Origin: Streptomyces spiramenti
GTDB taxonomy: Bacteria; Actinomycetota; Actinomycetes; Streptomycetales; Streptomycetaceae
Reading direction: 5' to 3'
Assembly (NCBI RefSeq): GCF_012034385.1
Contig: NZ_JAAVJB010000001.1
Span: 1 to 64,000, forward strand
DNA length: 64,000 nt
The stretch's first letter is position 1. Each line of letters opens with the position of its first letter. The position numbers were made by a program, and so were the translations under genes. The notes beneath the pieces were generated by a model. That model was not told the origin of the DNA and ran no database searches. It saw only the letters and a list, made by a program, of their open reading frames with translations. Below are positions 14,424 to 26,500 of this stretch, piece by piece.

Positions 14424-17400
14424 TCAGGGTGTGGTGGCGGTCGAGGGGGTGAGGACGGTGTCGAGCCAGTCGGTGACGGCCCCGGCCGTCGTGCCGACGT
14501 GCTCTTCCATGAGGGAGAAGTGGTCGCCGGGTACGTCGACGACGCTCTGGGCGGTCGGCCAGGTGGCGCGCCAGTCGCCCGCGGCGGGGTCCGGTGCGCC
14601 GAGCGGCTCACCGGCGCGCACCAGGAGAGTGGGCGCCGTCACGGGGGGAGGCGTCCAGCTGTCCAGGAGGCGGAAGTAGCGGCCCATGGCGGTGAGCCGG
14701 GTGCCGTCCATGGGGGCGGCCCGCTCCTCGCGCGCGAACATTCCGCCGATCAGTACGTCGTTGAACTGCGTCATCCCTTCGTTGTCGGAGAGATAGGTGT
14801 CGAGCAGCACCACCGCTGCCGGACCGGCGCCCAGTTCCTCCAGGCGGGCCGCGACGCCGTGCGCGAGGGTGCCGCCGGAGGAGGAGCCGACCAGGACGAG
14901 CGGCCGATCGCCGAGTTCCGCGCGCAGCGTGCGGGCCTGGAAGTCGAGGAGTGCGGACATCCCGGCCGGGACGGGTTCACCCGGCAGGAACCCGGGGGCG
15001 GCGAGTGCGCTGACGCCGTAGCGGTCCCGGAACCGGGCGGCGAAGCGCGCGTACTGGTGCGCGCCCCCGAGCGCGACGACGGAGCCGAAGCAGACCAGCT
15101 GCGGGGCGTCGTCGTCCCGGCACAGGCGCAACAGCTCGGGCCGTGCCGCCGCTGCCTGGAGTTCGTCCGCGGTGCGGAAGTCCGGGCGCAGGGCGGCGGC
15201 GTGCTTCAGCAGCGCGATGCCGTCGTCCACCCGGCCCAGTTCGCACGCCTGGCGGAACAGCGTGCCGACGGGGTCGGTGGGCACGGTCGCGGGCCCGTGG
15301 TCGTGCGCGGGCCCCGTGGCCGGCTCGGCGCGCAGCAGCTCGGCGAGTCGGTCCGGGCTGCCGCTGTCGAGGACCGCGGTGGGGCGCAGTCGCAGGCCGG
15401 TACGGGCGGCGAGGCGGTTGCGCAGTTCGACCGCGGTCAGTGAGTCGAAGCCGACGGCGAGGAACGCGTCGTCCGGGCGCAGCGCCTCGGCCGTGGCGTG
15501 CCCCAGCACTTCGGCGGCCTGTTCCAGGACGAGGTCGAGGAGGATGCGCCCCTGCTCGTCGCTGTCGGCGGTGGCGAGGCGCTGTCGCAGCCGCGCGCTG
15601 TCGGACCCGGTCCGGGGCCCGGGCTGCGTCTTGACGAGGGATCGCATGATCGGGGGCACCGTCGGGCCCCGGTAGGCGGAGAGGTCGAGGTGGACGGGGA
15701 CGAGGACGGGCGTGTCGGCCCCGGAGGCGGCGAACGCGCGGTCGAACAGCGCCGTGCCCTCCGCCGCCGTGAGGCCGCGCGCGCCGCTGCGGTGCAGGCG
15801 GCGCAGGTCGGTGTCGGACAGGTCGGCGGTCAGGCCGCTGCGCTGCTCCCACAGGCCCCAGGCCAGTGAGGTGGCGGGGAGGCCCAGGCGGTGCCGACGC
15901 GTCATCAGGGCGTCGAGCGCCGCGTTGGCCGCGGCGTAGGTGGACTGGCCGGGGCTGCCGAGGACTCCGGCGGCCGAGGAGTAGACGACGAACGCCGTCA
16001 GCTCCGCGTCCCGGGTGAGGTCGTGCAGGTGGTGGGCCGCGTCCACCTTGGGCCGCAGCACCTCGCTCAGCCGTTCGCTCGTCTGTGCCTCCAGCAGACC
16101 GTCATCGAGGACGCCCGCGGTGTGCACGACGGCACGCAGCGGGTGTTCCGGCGCCGTCGCGGCCAGCACGTCGGCGAGCGCCGCGCGGTCGGCCACGTCG
16201 CACGACACCGCGGTCACCTGAGCGCCCGCCTCCCGCAGCTCCTCACTCAGTTCGGCGACACGGGGGCTGTCGGCGGCACGGCGCCCGAGAAGCAGCAGAT
16301 GGCGGACGTCGTGCCGGGCGACGAGGTGGCGGGCGAGGACGGCGGCGAGGACACCACCGCCGCCGGTCAGCAGCACGGTACCGTCCGGGTCGAAACTCGC
16401 GGCTCCGCTCGCGGGGGGCGGCCCGGCGCGGACGAGTCGCGGTACGTGCATCACGCCGTTCCTCACCGCCAGTTGCGAATCGTCAGTGGCGAGGGCGGCG
16501 GGCAGGCACCGTGCCGTCGCTGCCGGGTCGTCGATGTCCAGCAGGACGAAACGCCCGGGGTGTTCGAGCTGGGCCGAGCGCAGCAGACCCCAGACGGCGG
16601 CGGACGCGACGTCCACGGGGACCGTGCCGAGGTCGACGGCGCCCCGGGTGAGGATGACCAGCGGGACCGTGGCGGACGCGGCGTCCGCGAGCCAGTCGCG
16701 CACGCGGTCCAGGACGGCCGCGGTGGCGGCGTGCACTGCCTCGGGCGCGCCGCCGCCGGTGGGCGGCGTGTGGGGGCGGCGTGGCGGGCTGGTCCGAGGG
16801 GATCCAGTCGACGCGGTACAGCGACCGGTCGGTGGCGCGCGGCGCTTCGTACGAGGCCGTCCGCAGGGTCAGCGAACCGATGTCCGCGACGAGTCGCCCG
16901 TTCTCGCCGGTGATGCGCACGCTCAGCGTGTCGGAGCCGACCGAGCCGTCCGAGCCGTCGGTGCGCAGGGAGACGCGCAGGATGGGTCCGGCTCCAGGGC
17001 CGAGCGTGACGGCGCTCCACGAGAACGGAAGCGGCACGCCGTCGTGTCGCGCGTCCACGGCGCGGAAGCCGGCCGTCTGGAGCGCCGCGTCGAGCAGCGC
17101 GGGGTGCACGGGGAAGTCGTCCGTCAGTCCGTCGGGCAGGGCCACTTCGGCGAAGATGTCGTCGCCGTGGCCCCAGGCGGAGCGCAGCCCGCGGAAGGCG
17201 GGGCCGTACGCGACGCCCCGCGACTCCAGGGCGTCGTACAGGTCGTCGACGCTCAGCGGTCGGGAACCCTCGGGCGGCCAGGCAGCGGTCCCGGCAGGCG
17301 GCGGGGGTTCCGCCGTGCCCGGCGCGAGGTGGCCGCTCGCGTGCTGGGTCCAGTCCTGACCCGGTGCGTCCTCCGGTCGGGAGTGGAACGTGATCGCGCG

Positions 17401-20373
17401 ACGTCCTTGCTCGTCCACAGGGTCCACGGCGAGGCGCAGTTGGACGCCCGCGACCTCGTCGCCGGCCGGCAGCGCCAGCGGGGCGGCGAGGGTCAGCTCC
17501 TCGACTCGCGCGCGGTCGAGGAGGGCGCCGGCGTGGGCCGCCATCTCCAGGAAGGCCACTCCGGGCAGCAGGACCGCGCCTGCGACGGCGTGGTCGGCGA
17601 GCCACGGACGGGCCGCCGTCGACAGCCGCCCGGTGAGCAGCGTGCCGCCGCCCGGCAGGTCGACCGCGGCGCCGAGGAAGGGGTGGCCGGGATCGCTCTG
17701 GCCCGCCGCGGCGGGGGAGCCCCCCGGGGCGGTGGCGTCGAGCCAGTAGCGCCGCCGCTGGAAGGCGTACGTGGGCAGGTCCACGCGGCGCGCGCCGGTT
17801 CCCTCGTACGCGGGACGCCAGTCGACCGGAAGTCCGGCCGCGTACGCCTCGCCCAGGGCGGTCAGCAACCGCCGCCGGCTGCCCGCGTCGCGACGCAGGG
17901 TCCCGATGACCGCCACGTCGTGGCGGTCGGCGTCGGCCGCCGTGTCCGCGATGCCGTAGGTGAGGGTGGGGTGCGGACTGACCTCGACGAAAGCGCGGTG
18001 GCCCGCGTCGAGCAGCAGCCGCACGGCCGCGTGGAAGCGGACCGGCTCCCGCAGGCTGCGGTACCAGTACCCGGCGGTGACCCGGTCGGCGGTGAGCCAG
18101 TCGGCGTCGACGGCGGAGAGCAGCGGAACCTCGGGGGCACGCGGGGTGACACCGGCGAGGGCGGTGCTCAGTTCGTCCCGCAGGGCGTCGACGGCGCCCG
18201 AGTGCGAGGCGAGGTCGACGGGGAGGTGCCACGCCATGACACCCTGCTGCGACAGGTCCGCGACGAGGCCGCGGACGGCCGCGGACGGGCCCGCGACGAC
18301 CACGACGCGGGGACCGTTGACGGCCGCGATCGTCACCTCCGAGCCGCGCTCGGCCAGGAGCCGCTCGGCGTCCTCCCCCGACATCATCAGGGTCGCCATA
18401 CCGCCCGCGCCGGTGATCCCGGCCAGGGCTCGGCTGCGCAACGCCGCCACCTTGGCGGCGTCCTCCAGCGTGAGGGCTCCGGCGACACACGCCGCGGCGA
18501 CCTCTCCCTGGCTGTGGCCCACGACCGCTGCGGGCTCGACGCCGTGGGCGCGCCACACGGCGGCGAGGGACACCATCACCGTGAAGAGCGCGGGCTGGAG
18601 GCGGTCGACACGGTCCAGGGCCGGCGCGTCGGGCCCGCCGCGCAGCGCCGCGCTCAGCGACCAGTCGAGGTACGGGGCGAACGCCCGCTCGCAGTCGGCC
18701 ACGCGGTCGGCGAACACCGGCGAGCTGTCGAGGAGTCCGGCCGCCATGCCGGCCCACTGTGCGCCCAGACCGGGGAAGACGAACACCGCCTTGCGTCCGC
18801 CGCGCGGGGCGGTTCCGGTGGCGCCGTCGGTCGACAGTTCGCCGCGCGCCAGCGCACCGAGGGCGTCGAGGAGTTCGGCGCGGCCGGCACCCACGACGAC
18901 GGCTCGCTCGGTGAACCGGGAGCGGCCGGTGGCCAAGGAGAGGCCGATGTCCGCGGGGCGCAGGGACGGGTCGGCCAGCACGTGGGCGTGCAGGGCGGCG
19001 GCCTGGCCGCGCAGCGCCGCCGCGTCCTTGGCGGACAACGGCCAGGCGACGGGCCCGTCGTATTCCTCGCCTTGGACCGGCGGTTCCTCGGGCGCCTGCT
19101 CCAGGAGGAGGTGGGCGTTGGTGCCGCTGGCCCCGAAGGAGGAGACCCCGGCGCGACGCGGGCGGCCCGTGGCGGGCCACGGCGTCGCGGCGGTGAGCAG
19201 GGAGACGGCGCCCTCCGTCCAGTCGACCTGCGGAGTGGGCCGGTCCACGTGCAGGGTGCGCGGCAGCAGACCGTGGCGAAGCGCGAGAACCGTCTTGATG
19301 ACGCCGCCGACACCGGCGGCGGCCTGGGTGTGCGTGAGGTTCGACTTGAGGGAGCCGACCCACAGCGGTCGCTCCCGGGGCCGTCGTCGCCCGTAGGTGG
19401 CGAGCAGGGCCTGCGCCTCGATGGGGTCGCCGAGCACGGTGCCGGTGCCGTGCGCCTCGACGGCGTCGACCTCGGCCGGGGTGAGTCCGGCACTCCGCAG
19501 GGCCTGTCGGATGACGCGTTCCTGCGCGGGGCCGTTGGGCGCAGTCAGTCCGTTGCTCGCGCCGTCCTGGTTGACGGCGGAGCCGCGGATCAGCGCGAGC
19601 ACCGGGTGGCCGTTGCGGCGGGCGTCCGAGAGGCGCTCCAGGAGGACCATGCCGGCTCCCTCACCGAAGCCCGCGCCGTCAGCGGCCGCGGCGAAGGATT
19701 TGCAGCGCCCGTCCGGTGCGAGGCCGCGCTGTCTGCTGAAGCCGACGTAGAACCCGGGCGTCGCCATCACGGTGACGCCGCCTGCCAGCGCCAGGGTGGC
19801 GTCACCCGCCCGCAGGGCCTGGCAGGCGAGGTGGAGGGCGACGAGCGAGGAGGAACAGGCGGTGTCCAGGGTGACCGCGGGCCCCTCCAGGCCCAGGGTG
19901 TAGGCGACGCGGCCGGAGGCGACGCTGGCGATGGAGCCGGTCCCGAGGAAGCCCTCCAGGTCCTCGGGCACGCGGGCGAGGCGGGAACCGTACTCGCTGT
20001 AGATGACGCCGGCGTAGACGCCGGTGCGACTGCCCCGGAGAGTGAGGGGGTCGATGCCCGCGCGCTCGACCGCTTCCCAGGAGGTCTCCAGGAGCAGGCG
20101 CTGCTGCGGGTCCATCGCGAGAGCCTCGCGGGGCGAGATCCCGAAGAATCCCGCGTCGAACTCGCAGGCGTCGTGGAGGAATCCGCCCTGGCCCGTGGAC
20201 GAGGTTCCCGGCGTGTCCGGATCGGCGTCGAAGACGCCGTCGAGGTCCCAGCCCCGGTCGGCGGGGAAGCCGGTGACGGCGTCCTGCTCCTTGACGAGCA
20301 GCTCCCACAGCTCCTCCGGGGAGCCGATCCCGCCGGGGAAGCGGCAGCTCATGGCGATCACGGCGATCGGTTC
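14424..20373 (-). other. Module 11 + thioesterase: LASHS AT, DH, KR, ACP, TE (predicted C1/C2, C2=C3, lactonisation)
   Basis: AT GHSQGE with [11 protein letters not shown]: neither YASH nor the FAGH of module 5. DH motifs intact. KR split by the frameshift but with LDD and Ser/Tyr/Asn present in the second frame. Integral TE with GSSSG and GDHFS. Determines whether C2 carries methyl or methoxy. Confidence 0.8.
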
Positions 20374-20478
20374 GCGGGCATTGTCGACCTCGTCGGCGAG
20401 CCTGCTGTTCTCCCGGCGCAGCCGCTGGTTGTCGAGGAGGGAGGCCCTCAGTGCCTCGACCACGTGGTCCGTGGACAT
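14424..20478 (-). CDS. Type I PKS gene E: final module (KS-AT-DH-KR-ACP-TE), interrupted by a frameshift
   Basis: Start ATG 20478 ([14 protein letters not shown]) with AAGGGAAG upstream, 25 nt after gene D. Docking helix 1-30; KS from residue 36 with active Cys208 (TACSSS), EAHGTG and NLTHTQ; AT Ser656 (GHSQGE) and specificity motif LASHS (756-760); DH His963 ([10 protein letters not shown]) and Asp1130. The reading frame then breaks at 16761-16786. After a one-base shift it continues as KR (TGGGGVL, LDD motif, Tyr codon 15936-15938), ACP (Ser codon 15441-15443) and TE (GSSSG, Ser codon 14880-14882; His in GDHFS, 14520-14522). As read, translation would stop at 16483 after the DH, with no KR, ACP or TE. 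About 40 residues expected between YRVDWIP and the [10 protein letters not shown] helix are also missing. GTG 16736 could begin the second half but has no ribosome-binding site. If intact, the gene adds the last extender unit, makes C2=C3 and closes the lactone. Confidence 0.85.
16761..16786. repeat. 13-bp imperfect tandem repeat at the frameshift in PKS gene E
   Basis: GGGCGGCGTG at 16761-16770 recurs at 16774-16783, period 13 bp, 11 of 13 positions equal. Thirteen is 1 modulo 3, and removing one copy brings the DH-side and KR-side frames into register. This marks the probable site of the lesion. Confidence 0.7.
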
Positions 20479-20503
20479 GTTCTTCCCTTCTTCCCGCGCC
20501 GGA

Positions 20504-23500
20504 TCAGGCACGTTCGCCGCCGCCCAGTGCCAGCCGCACGAGGGCGTCCACTTCCATCTCCCTGATCGCGTCAGGGTCGTCCGCGAGTCCCGTTCTCGCG
20601 GGGGCCGTTCCCGCGCTCTCCGTTCCCCCGTTGTCGTTCTCGGTGAGGCGGAGCACCGTTTCCAGCAGCCCGGCCTCGCGCAGGCGCGTCACCGGTACGG
20701 CGGCGAGCCGGCGCTGCAGTTCCCGGTCGTCGTCCGGGCGGTCGGGGGCGGCGGGCCCGGTGGCCGGAGCGGGCTCGGTGGTCGGCGCGAGACGCCGGGC
20801 CACGTGGGCTGCGGTGGCGGCCGGGGTGGGGTGGTCGAAGACGAGGGTGGCGGGCAGACGCAGGCCGGTGGCCGCGTTGAGGCGGTTGCGGAGGTCGACG
20901 GCGGTCAGGGAGTCGAACCCGAGGTCCTTGAACGCCTGCTCCGGGTCGATCGCCTCGGGGCCGCTGTGCCCGAGGACCTCGGCGACGTGGGCCCGCACCA
21001 GCTCCTCGATGCGCTCCCCGCGCTCCCCCGCGCCGAGGGACGCCAGCCGGTCCCGCACCGAGGCCACCTGCGCGGCATCGGCCGCGGCGGCGGGCCGGGC
21101 GCCGCGCACCAGACCACGCAGCAGCGGCGGCACGACACCGCTTCCCGTGCCCGCCCGGAGCCGGGCGGTGTCGAGCCGCAGGGGCACGAGCACCGCGTCG
21201 TCGAGGTGCAGTGCCGCGTCGAACAACGCGAGGCCCTGGGTGTCGGCGAGCGCTGCGACACCGCCGCGCGTCATCCGCCCGAGTCCGGTCCCGTCCAGCG
21301 TGCCGGTCATCTCGCTTCGCTGTTCCCACAGCCCCCAGGCGAGCGACTGGGCGGGCAGGCCCGCGGCGGTGCGGCGTTCGGCCAGGGCGTCGAGGTAGGC
21401 GTTGGCCGCGGCGTAGTTCGCCTGGCCGGCGTTGCCGATGACGCCCGCCGCGGAGGAGAAGAGGACGAACGCCGACAGCGGCAGCTCGCGGGTCGCCTCG
21501 TGCAGGGCGAGGGCCGCGTCGACCTTGGGCCGCAGGACGCGGTCGAGGCGTCCGGGGGTGAGCGAGGTGACGACGCCGTCGTCGAGGACACCGGCGGCGT
21601 GCACGACGCCCGTCAGGGGGTGGTCGGCGGACACGCTCGCCAGCAGTTCCGCGACGGCGGCCGGGTCGGCGACGTCACAGGCCGCGAACCGCGCCTCGGC
21701 GCCGAGGTCCCGGAGGTCGGCGAGGAGCGCTGCGGCCCCGGGGGCGTCGGCCCCGCGCCGCCCGGCCAGGAGCAGGTGTCCCACTCCGTGTCGCCCGGCG
21801 AGGTGCCGGGCCACGAGTCCGCCGAGCACCCCGCCGGCGCCGGTGACCAGGACGGTGCCGGCGGGGTCCAGCGGTGCGGGGCGGTCCGCGGCTTCCGCCG
21901 CCGGGACCCGGGTGAGGCGGGCGGCGAGCGGTTTCCCGTCGCGTAGGGCCAGTTGGGGTTCGCCGAGGTCCAGGCAGCGCCGCAGCAGGCCGATCGCGTC
22001 GGCGTGGTCCGGCGCGTCGACGAGAAGGAGGCGGCCGGGGTGCTCGTGCTGGGCGGAGCGCACCAGGCCGCGTGCCGCCGCGCCCGCGGCGTCGCTCAGC
22101 GTGTCGTCCGGTCCCGTGCGGACGGCGCCGCGCGTGAGGAACACCAGGCGGGTGTCGGTGAACCGGTCGTCGGGGAGCCATGCCTGGAGCAGCGCGAGGG
22201 TGGTGCCCACGACGGCCCGTACGGCCGCCGCGTCGTCCCCGTCTGCCGTGGCGCACGGCACGAGGACCACGTCGGGCACGGGCGTCCCGCCGTCGACGGC
22301 CGCGGCGAGGGCGGCGAGGTCCGGGTAGGTGTCCGCGGGTGGCATGCCGGAACCGAGAGCGGCCAGGCGGGCGGGCGGCGCGGAGCCGGTGGCGGGAGCG
22401 GGCACGGGCGACCACGCGAGGCGGTACAGGGAACCGTCCGCCTCGGGAGCCGCGGCGGCGCGCAGGACCTCGACGTCGACGGGTCGGACGGCGAGTCCGG
22501 TCACCGTGATCACCGGTCGGTCGGAGGGGTCGTGCGCGGTGAGGGCCACGGTCCCGTCGGTGTCCGGGGAGAGGCGGACCCACAGGGCGGTGGCACCGGA
22601 GGCGTGCAGGGTCACCCCGGTCCACGCGAACGGCAACCGCGCGGCACCCGGTGCGAGGCCCGGCGCCCCGCCGCCACCGGGTGCCAGCCACAGGCCGTGG
22701 AGCGCCGCGTCGAGCAGGGCGGGATGGATACCGAAGCCGGTGGCCGCCGCGTGCTGGTCCTCGTCCAGGCGGACCTCGGTGTACAGGTCGTCACCGTGCC
22801 GCCAGGCCGCGCGCAGCCCTCGGAAGGCGGGTCCGTAGCCGTATCCGGCTGCGGCGAAACGGTCGTAGAGGTCATCGACGTCGACGGGCTCCGCACCGGC
22901 GGGAGGCCGGATCGCACCCTGCGCCGGGGCCCCTTCCTCCGCTGCTCCGGCCAGGACGCCCGAGGCGTGCGGCGTCCACGGCGCGTCCGCGACGTCCGGC
23001 CGTGCGTGCACGTCCACGGTGCGGCGGCCGGTGCCGTCCGGGGTGCCGACCCGTACCTGGAGCCGCACACCGCCGGTCGCCGGCAGTACCAAGGGGGTGT
23101 GGAGTGTGAGTTCCTCCAGGACGGGGCATCCGGTCTCGTCGCCGGCGCGGACGGCGAGCTCCACGAACGCGGCGCCGGGCAGCAGCACGACCTCCGACAC
23201 GGCGTGGTCCGCGAGCCAGGTGTGCGTGCGCGCCGAGATCCGTCCGCTGAGCAGTGTTCCACCGGTGTCGGCGAGCTCCACCGCCGCACCCAGGAGGGGG
23301 TGTCCGGTGGCTCCGAGACCCGCTGCCGTGACGTCGCCCACGGTGTCCGGTGCCGGCACGGCCCAGTAGGGACGGTGCTGGAAGGCGTAGGTGGGCAACT
23401 CCACGCGACGGGCGCCGGTGCCCGCGAACAGCGGCGCCCATGCGACGGGAGCGCCGTGTGCCCAGGCGGCTCCGAGGGAGCGGAGCACGCGCTCCATGCC

Positions 23501-26500
23501 GCCCTCGTCGCGCCGCAGCGTGCCGAGCACGGCCGCTTCCACACCGGCCGACTCCAGGGTCTCCTCCACGGCCGGGATGAGAACCGGGTGCGGGCTCACC
23601 TCGAGGTAGAGGCGGTGGCCCGCGGCGGCGAGGCCACGGACGGCGGACTCGAAGCCCACCGTGCGGCGGAGGTTGGCGTACCAGTAGCGGGCGTCCATCG
23701 TCGCTGTGTCCAGCCAGCCGTCCGTCACCGTCGAGTACAGCGGGATGTCCGCGGTGACGGGCTCGATGTCCTGCAGGGCGGTGGTCAGTTCGGTTTCGAG
23801 GGCAGCCACGTGGAGGGAGTGGGACGCGTAGTCGACGTCGATGCGCCGGCTCCGCACGCCGGCCGACTCGCATGCCTCCCTGAGCTCCTGCAAAGCGTCC
23901 GCGTCACCGGAGACGACGACCGAGGACGGCCCGTTGACCGCCGCCACCGACAACCGTCCCTCCCAGGCCGCGATCAACTCGACGGCTCGTGGCTCCGGCA
24001 CCGCGAGCGATTCCATGCCTCCGCGCCCGGCGAGCCTCGCGATCGCACGGCTGCGCAGGGCGACGATCCTCGCCCCGTCCTCCAGCGTCAGCGCGCCCGC
24101 GACGACGGCCGCGGCGATCTCCCCCTGGGAGTGCCCGACGACGGCGTCGGGGACGACGCCGTACGCCTGCCACAGCCGAGCGAGGGACACCATCACGGCG
24201 AAGAGGACGGGCTGCACCACGTCGACGCGGTCCAGGCCGCCGCCGTCGCGCACGACCTGCAGCAGCGACCAGTCGACACACGGGGCGAGCGCCGCCGCGC
24301 AGGCGTGCAGGGCTTCGGCGAACTCTGGTGATTCGTCGAGGAGTTGACGGGCCATGCCGGTCCACTGGGAGCCCTGGCCGGGAAACATCAGGACGGTGCG
24401 CCGGTCGGGGTCGGCGACGCCGCCGACCACCGTGGGTCCTGCGGCGTCCGCGGCCCACGCCTCCAGCGCGGGCAGCAGCCGGTCGCGGTCGCCGACGAGG
24501 ACGGCGCGGTACGGGAAGGCGGTGCGACCCGCGAGGGACAGGGCGACGTCCGCCGCGTCGGCCGGGTGCCTCCGGGTCAGGTGATGGAGCAGCCGCGCGC
24601 CCTGGTCGCGCAGAGCGTCCGCGGACCGGGCCGACAGGCACCAGGGGACTACGGCGACCTCGCGGGCGTGGGCCGGGTCGGGTGCCTCGGGCTCCGGCGC
24701 CTGCTCCAGGACGACATGGGCGTTGGTACCGCTGAGTCCGAAGGAGGAGACGCCCGCGCGGCGTGGCCGGCCCGTCTCGGGCCACCGCTCGGCCTCGGTC
24801 ACGAGCACGGCTTCGCCGGCGCTCCAGTCGACGTGGGTGGTGGGCCGTTCGGCGTGGAGCGTCGCGGGGACAGTGGCACGGCGCAGGGCGAGAACCGTCT
24901 TCATGACGCCGGCGACGCCGGAAAGGGCTTGCGTGTGGCCGATGTTGGACTTCAGGGAGCCGACCAGGAGGGGCCGCCCCTCGGGCCGGTCCCGGCCGTA
25001 GGTGGCCAGGAGCGCCTGCGCCTCGATGGGGTCGCCCAGGGTGGTGCCGGTACCGTGGGCCTCCACCACGTCGATGTCGGCGGCGGACAGGCCCGCGTCG
25101 GCCAGGGCGGCGCGGATGACGCGCTGCTGGCTGGGCCCGTTGGGGGCCGACAGGCCGTTGCTGGCACCGTCCTGGTTGACGGCGGAGCCGCGCAGCACCG
25201 CAAGGACGGGATGGCCGCGGCGGCGGGCCTCGCTCAGCCGCTCGACGAGCAGCACACCCGCTCCTTCGCCCATGCCCATGCCGTCGGCGCCGTCCGCGAA
25301 CGCTTTGCACCGGCCGTCCGCCGCGAGGCCGCCCTGCCGCGAGAAGCTGATGAGAGCTCCGGGTGTCGCCATCACCGCGACGCCGCCGACCAGCGCCAGC
25401 GTGCAGTCCCCGGCGCGCAGCGCGCGGGCCGCCAGGTGCAGGGCCACCAGGGAGGACGAGCAGGCGGTGTCGACGGTGACCGCCGGGCCCTCCAGGCCGA
25501 GGGTGTAGGCGACACGCCCGGAGACGACGCTGGGGGCACTGCCGGTCAGCAGATGGCCCTCGCCCTCGGCGGAACGGGCCACCGCCGTGCCGTAGTCGCT
25601 GTAGTTGACCCCGGTGAAGACACCCGTGCGGCTGCCGCGCAGCGTCTCCGGGTCCAGACCGGCACGTTCCAGCGCCTCCCAGGAGGTCTCCAGCAGGAGC
25701 CGCTGCTGCGGGTCCATCGAGAGTGCCTCGCGGGGTGAGACACCGAAGAAGGCGGCGTCGAAGTCGGCCGCGTCGTGCAGGAATCCCCCGTGCCGGGTGG
25801 TCGAGGTGCCCGGGTGCTGCGGGTCGGGGTCGTAGAGCGCCTCCAGGTCCCAGCCGCGTCCCGTCGGGAACCCGGTGACGGCGTCCCCCCGGTCGGCGAG
25901 GAGCTGCCACAGCTCCTCGGGCGTGGTGATGCCACCGGCCAGGCGGCAGCCCATGGCGACGATGGCGATCGGCTCGTCGGTGGCTTCGGGGCGGGGGTCA
26001 GCCGCCGTCGCCGCCGCCGTCCCGTCCGCACCGAGCAGGTCGGCCTTCAGGTGGGCGGCGAGCGCGACGGCCGACGGATGGTCGAAGACGAGGGTCGACG
26101 GCAGCCGCAGGCCGGTCGCCCTGGTGAGGCGGTTGCGGAGTTCGACCGCGGTGAGGGAGGCGAAACCCAGTTCCTGGAACGCCTTGGCGGGCGGTACGGC
26201 GTCGGCACGGTCGTGGCCGAGGACGGCGGCGGCGTGGCCGCGGACCAGGTCGAGCAGCAGCCGGTCCTGCTCGGCGGGGAGCCGCAGCCCGGTGAGCCGC
26301 CGCCGCAGTTCGGAGGCGGCCGGGGCGTCGGCGTCGCCCTGCCCCGCCAGGGCGCGACGGGCTTCGGGGACGGTCCGCAGGAACGGGCTGGGGCGGCTGG
26401 AGGTGAACACCGGGGCGAACTGCCCCCAGTCGACGTCGGCGACGGTCACCAGCGTCTCGTCGTCGTCGAGGGCACGCTGGAGCGCGGCGAGCGCCCGCGC

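Noticed and set aside
14424-16736. Separate gene encoding KR-ACP-TE starting at GTG 16736
   Set aside because: The GTG lies inside a KR structural subdomain helix, no ribosome-binding site precedes it, and the preceding frame ends in the matching half of the same module. A frameshifted single gene explains it better.
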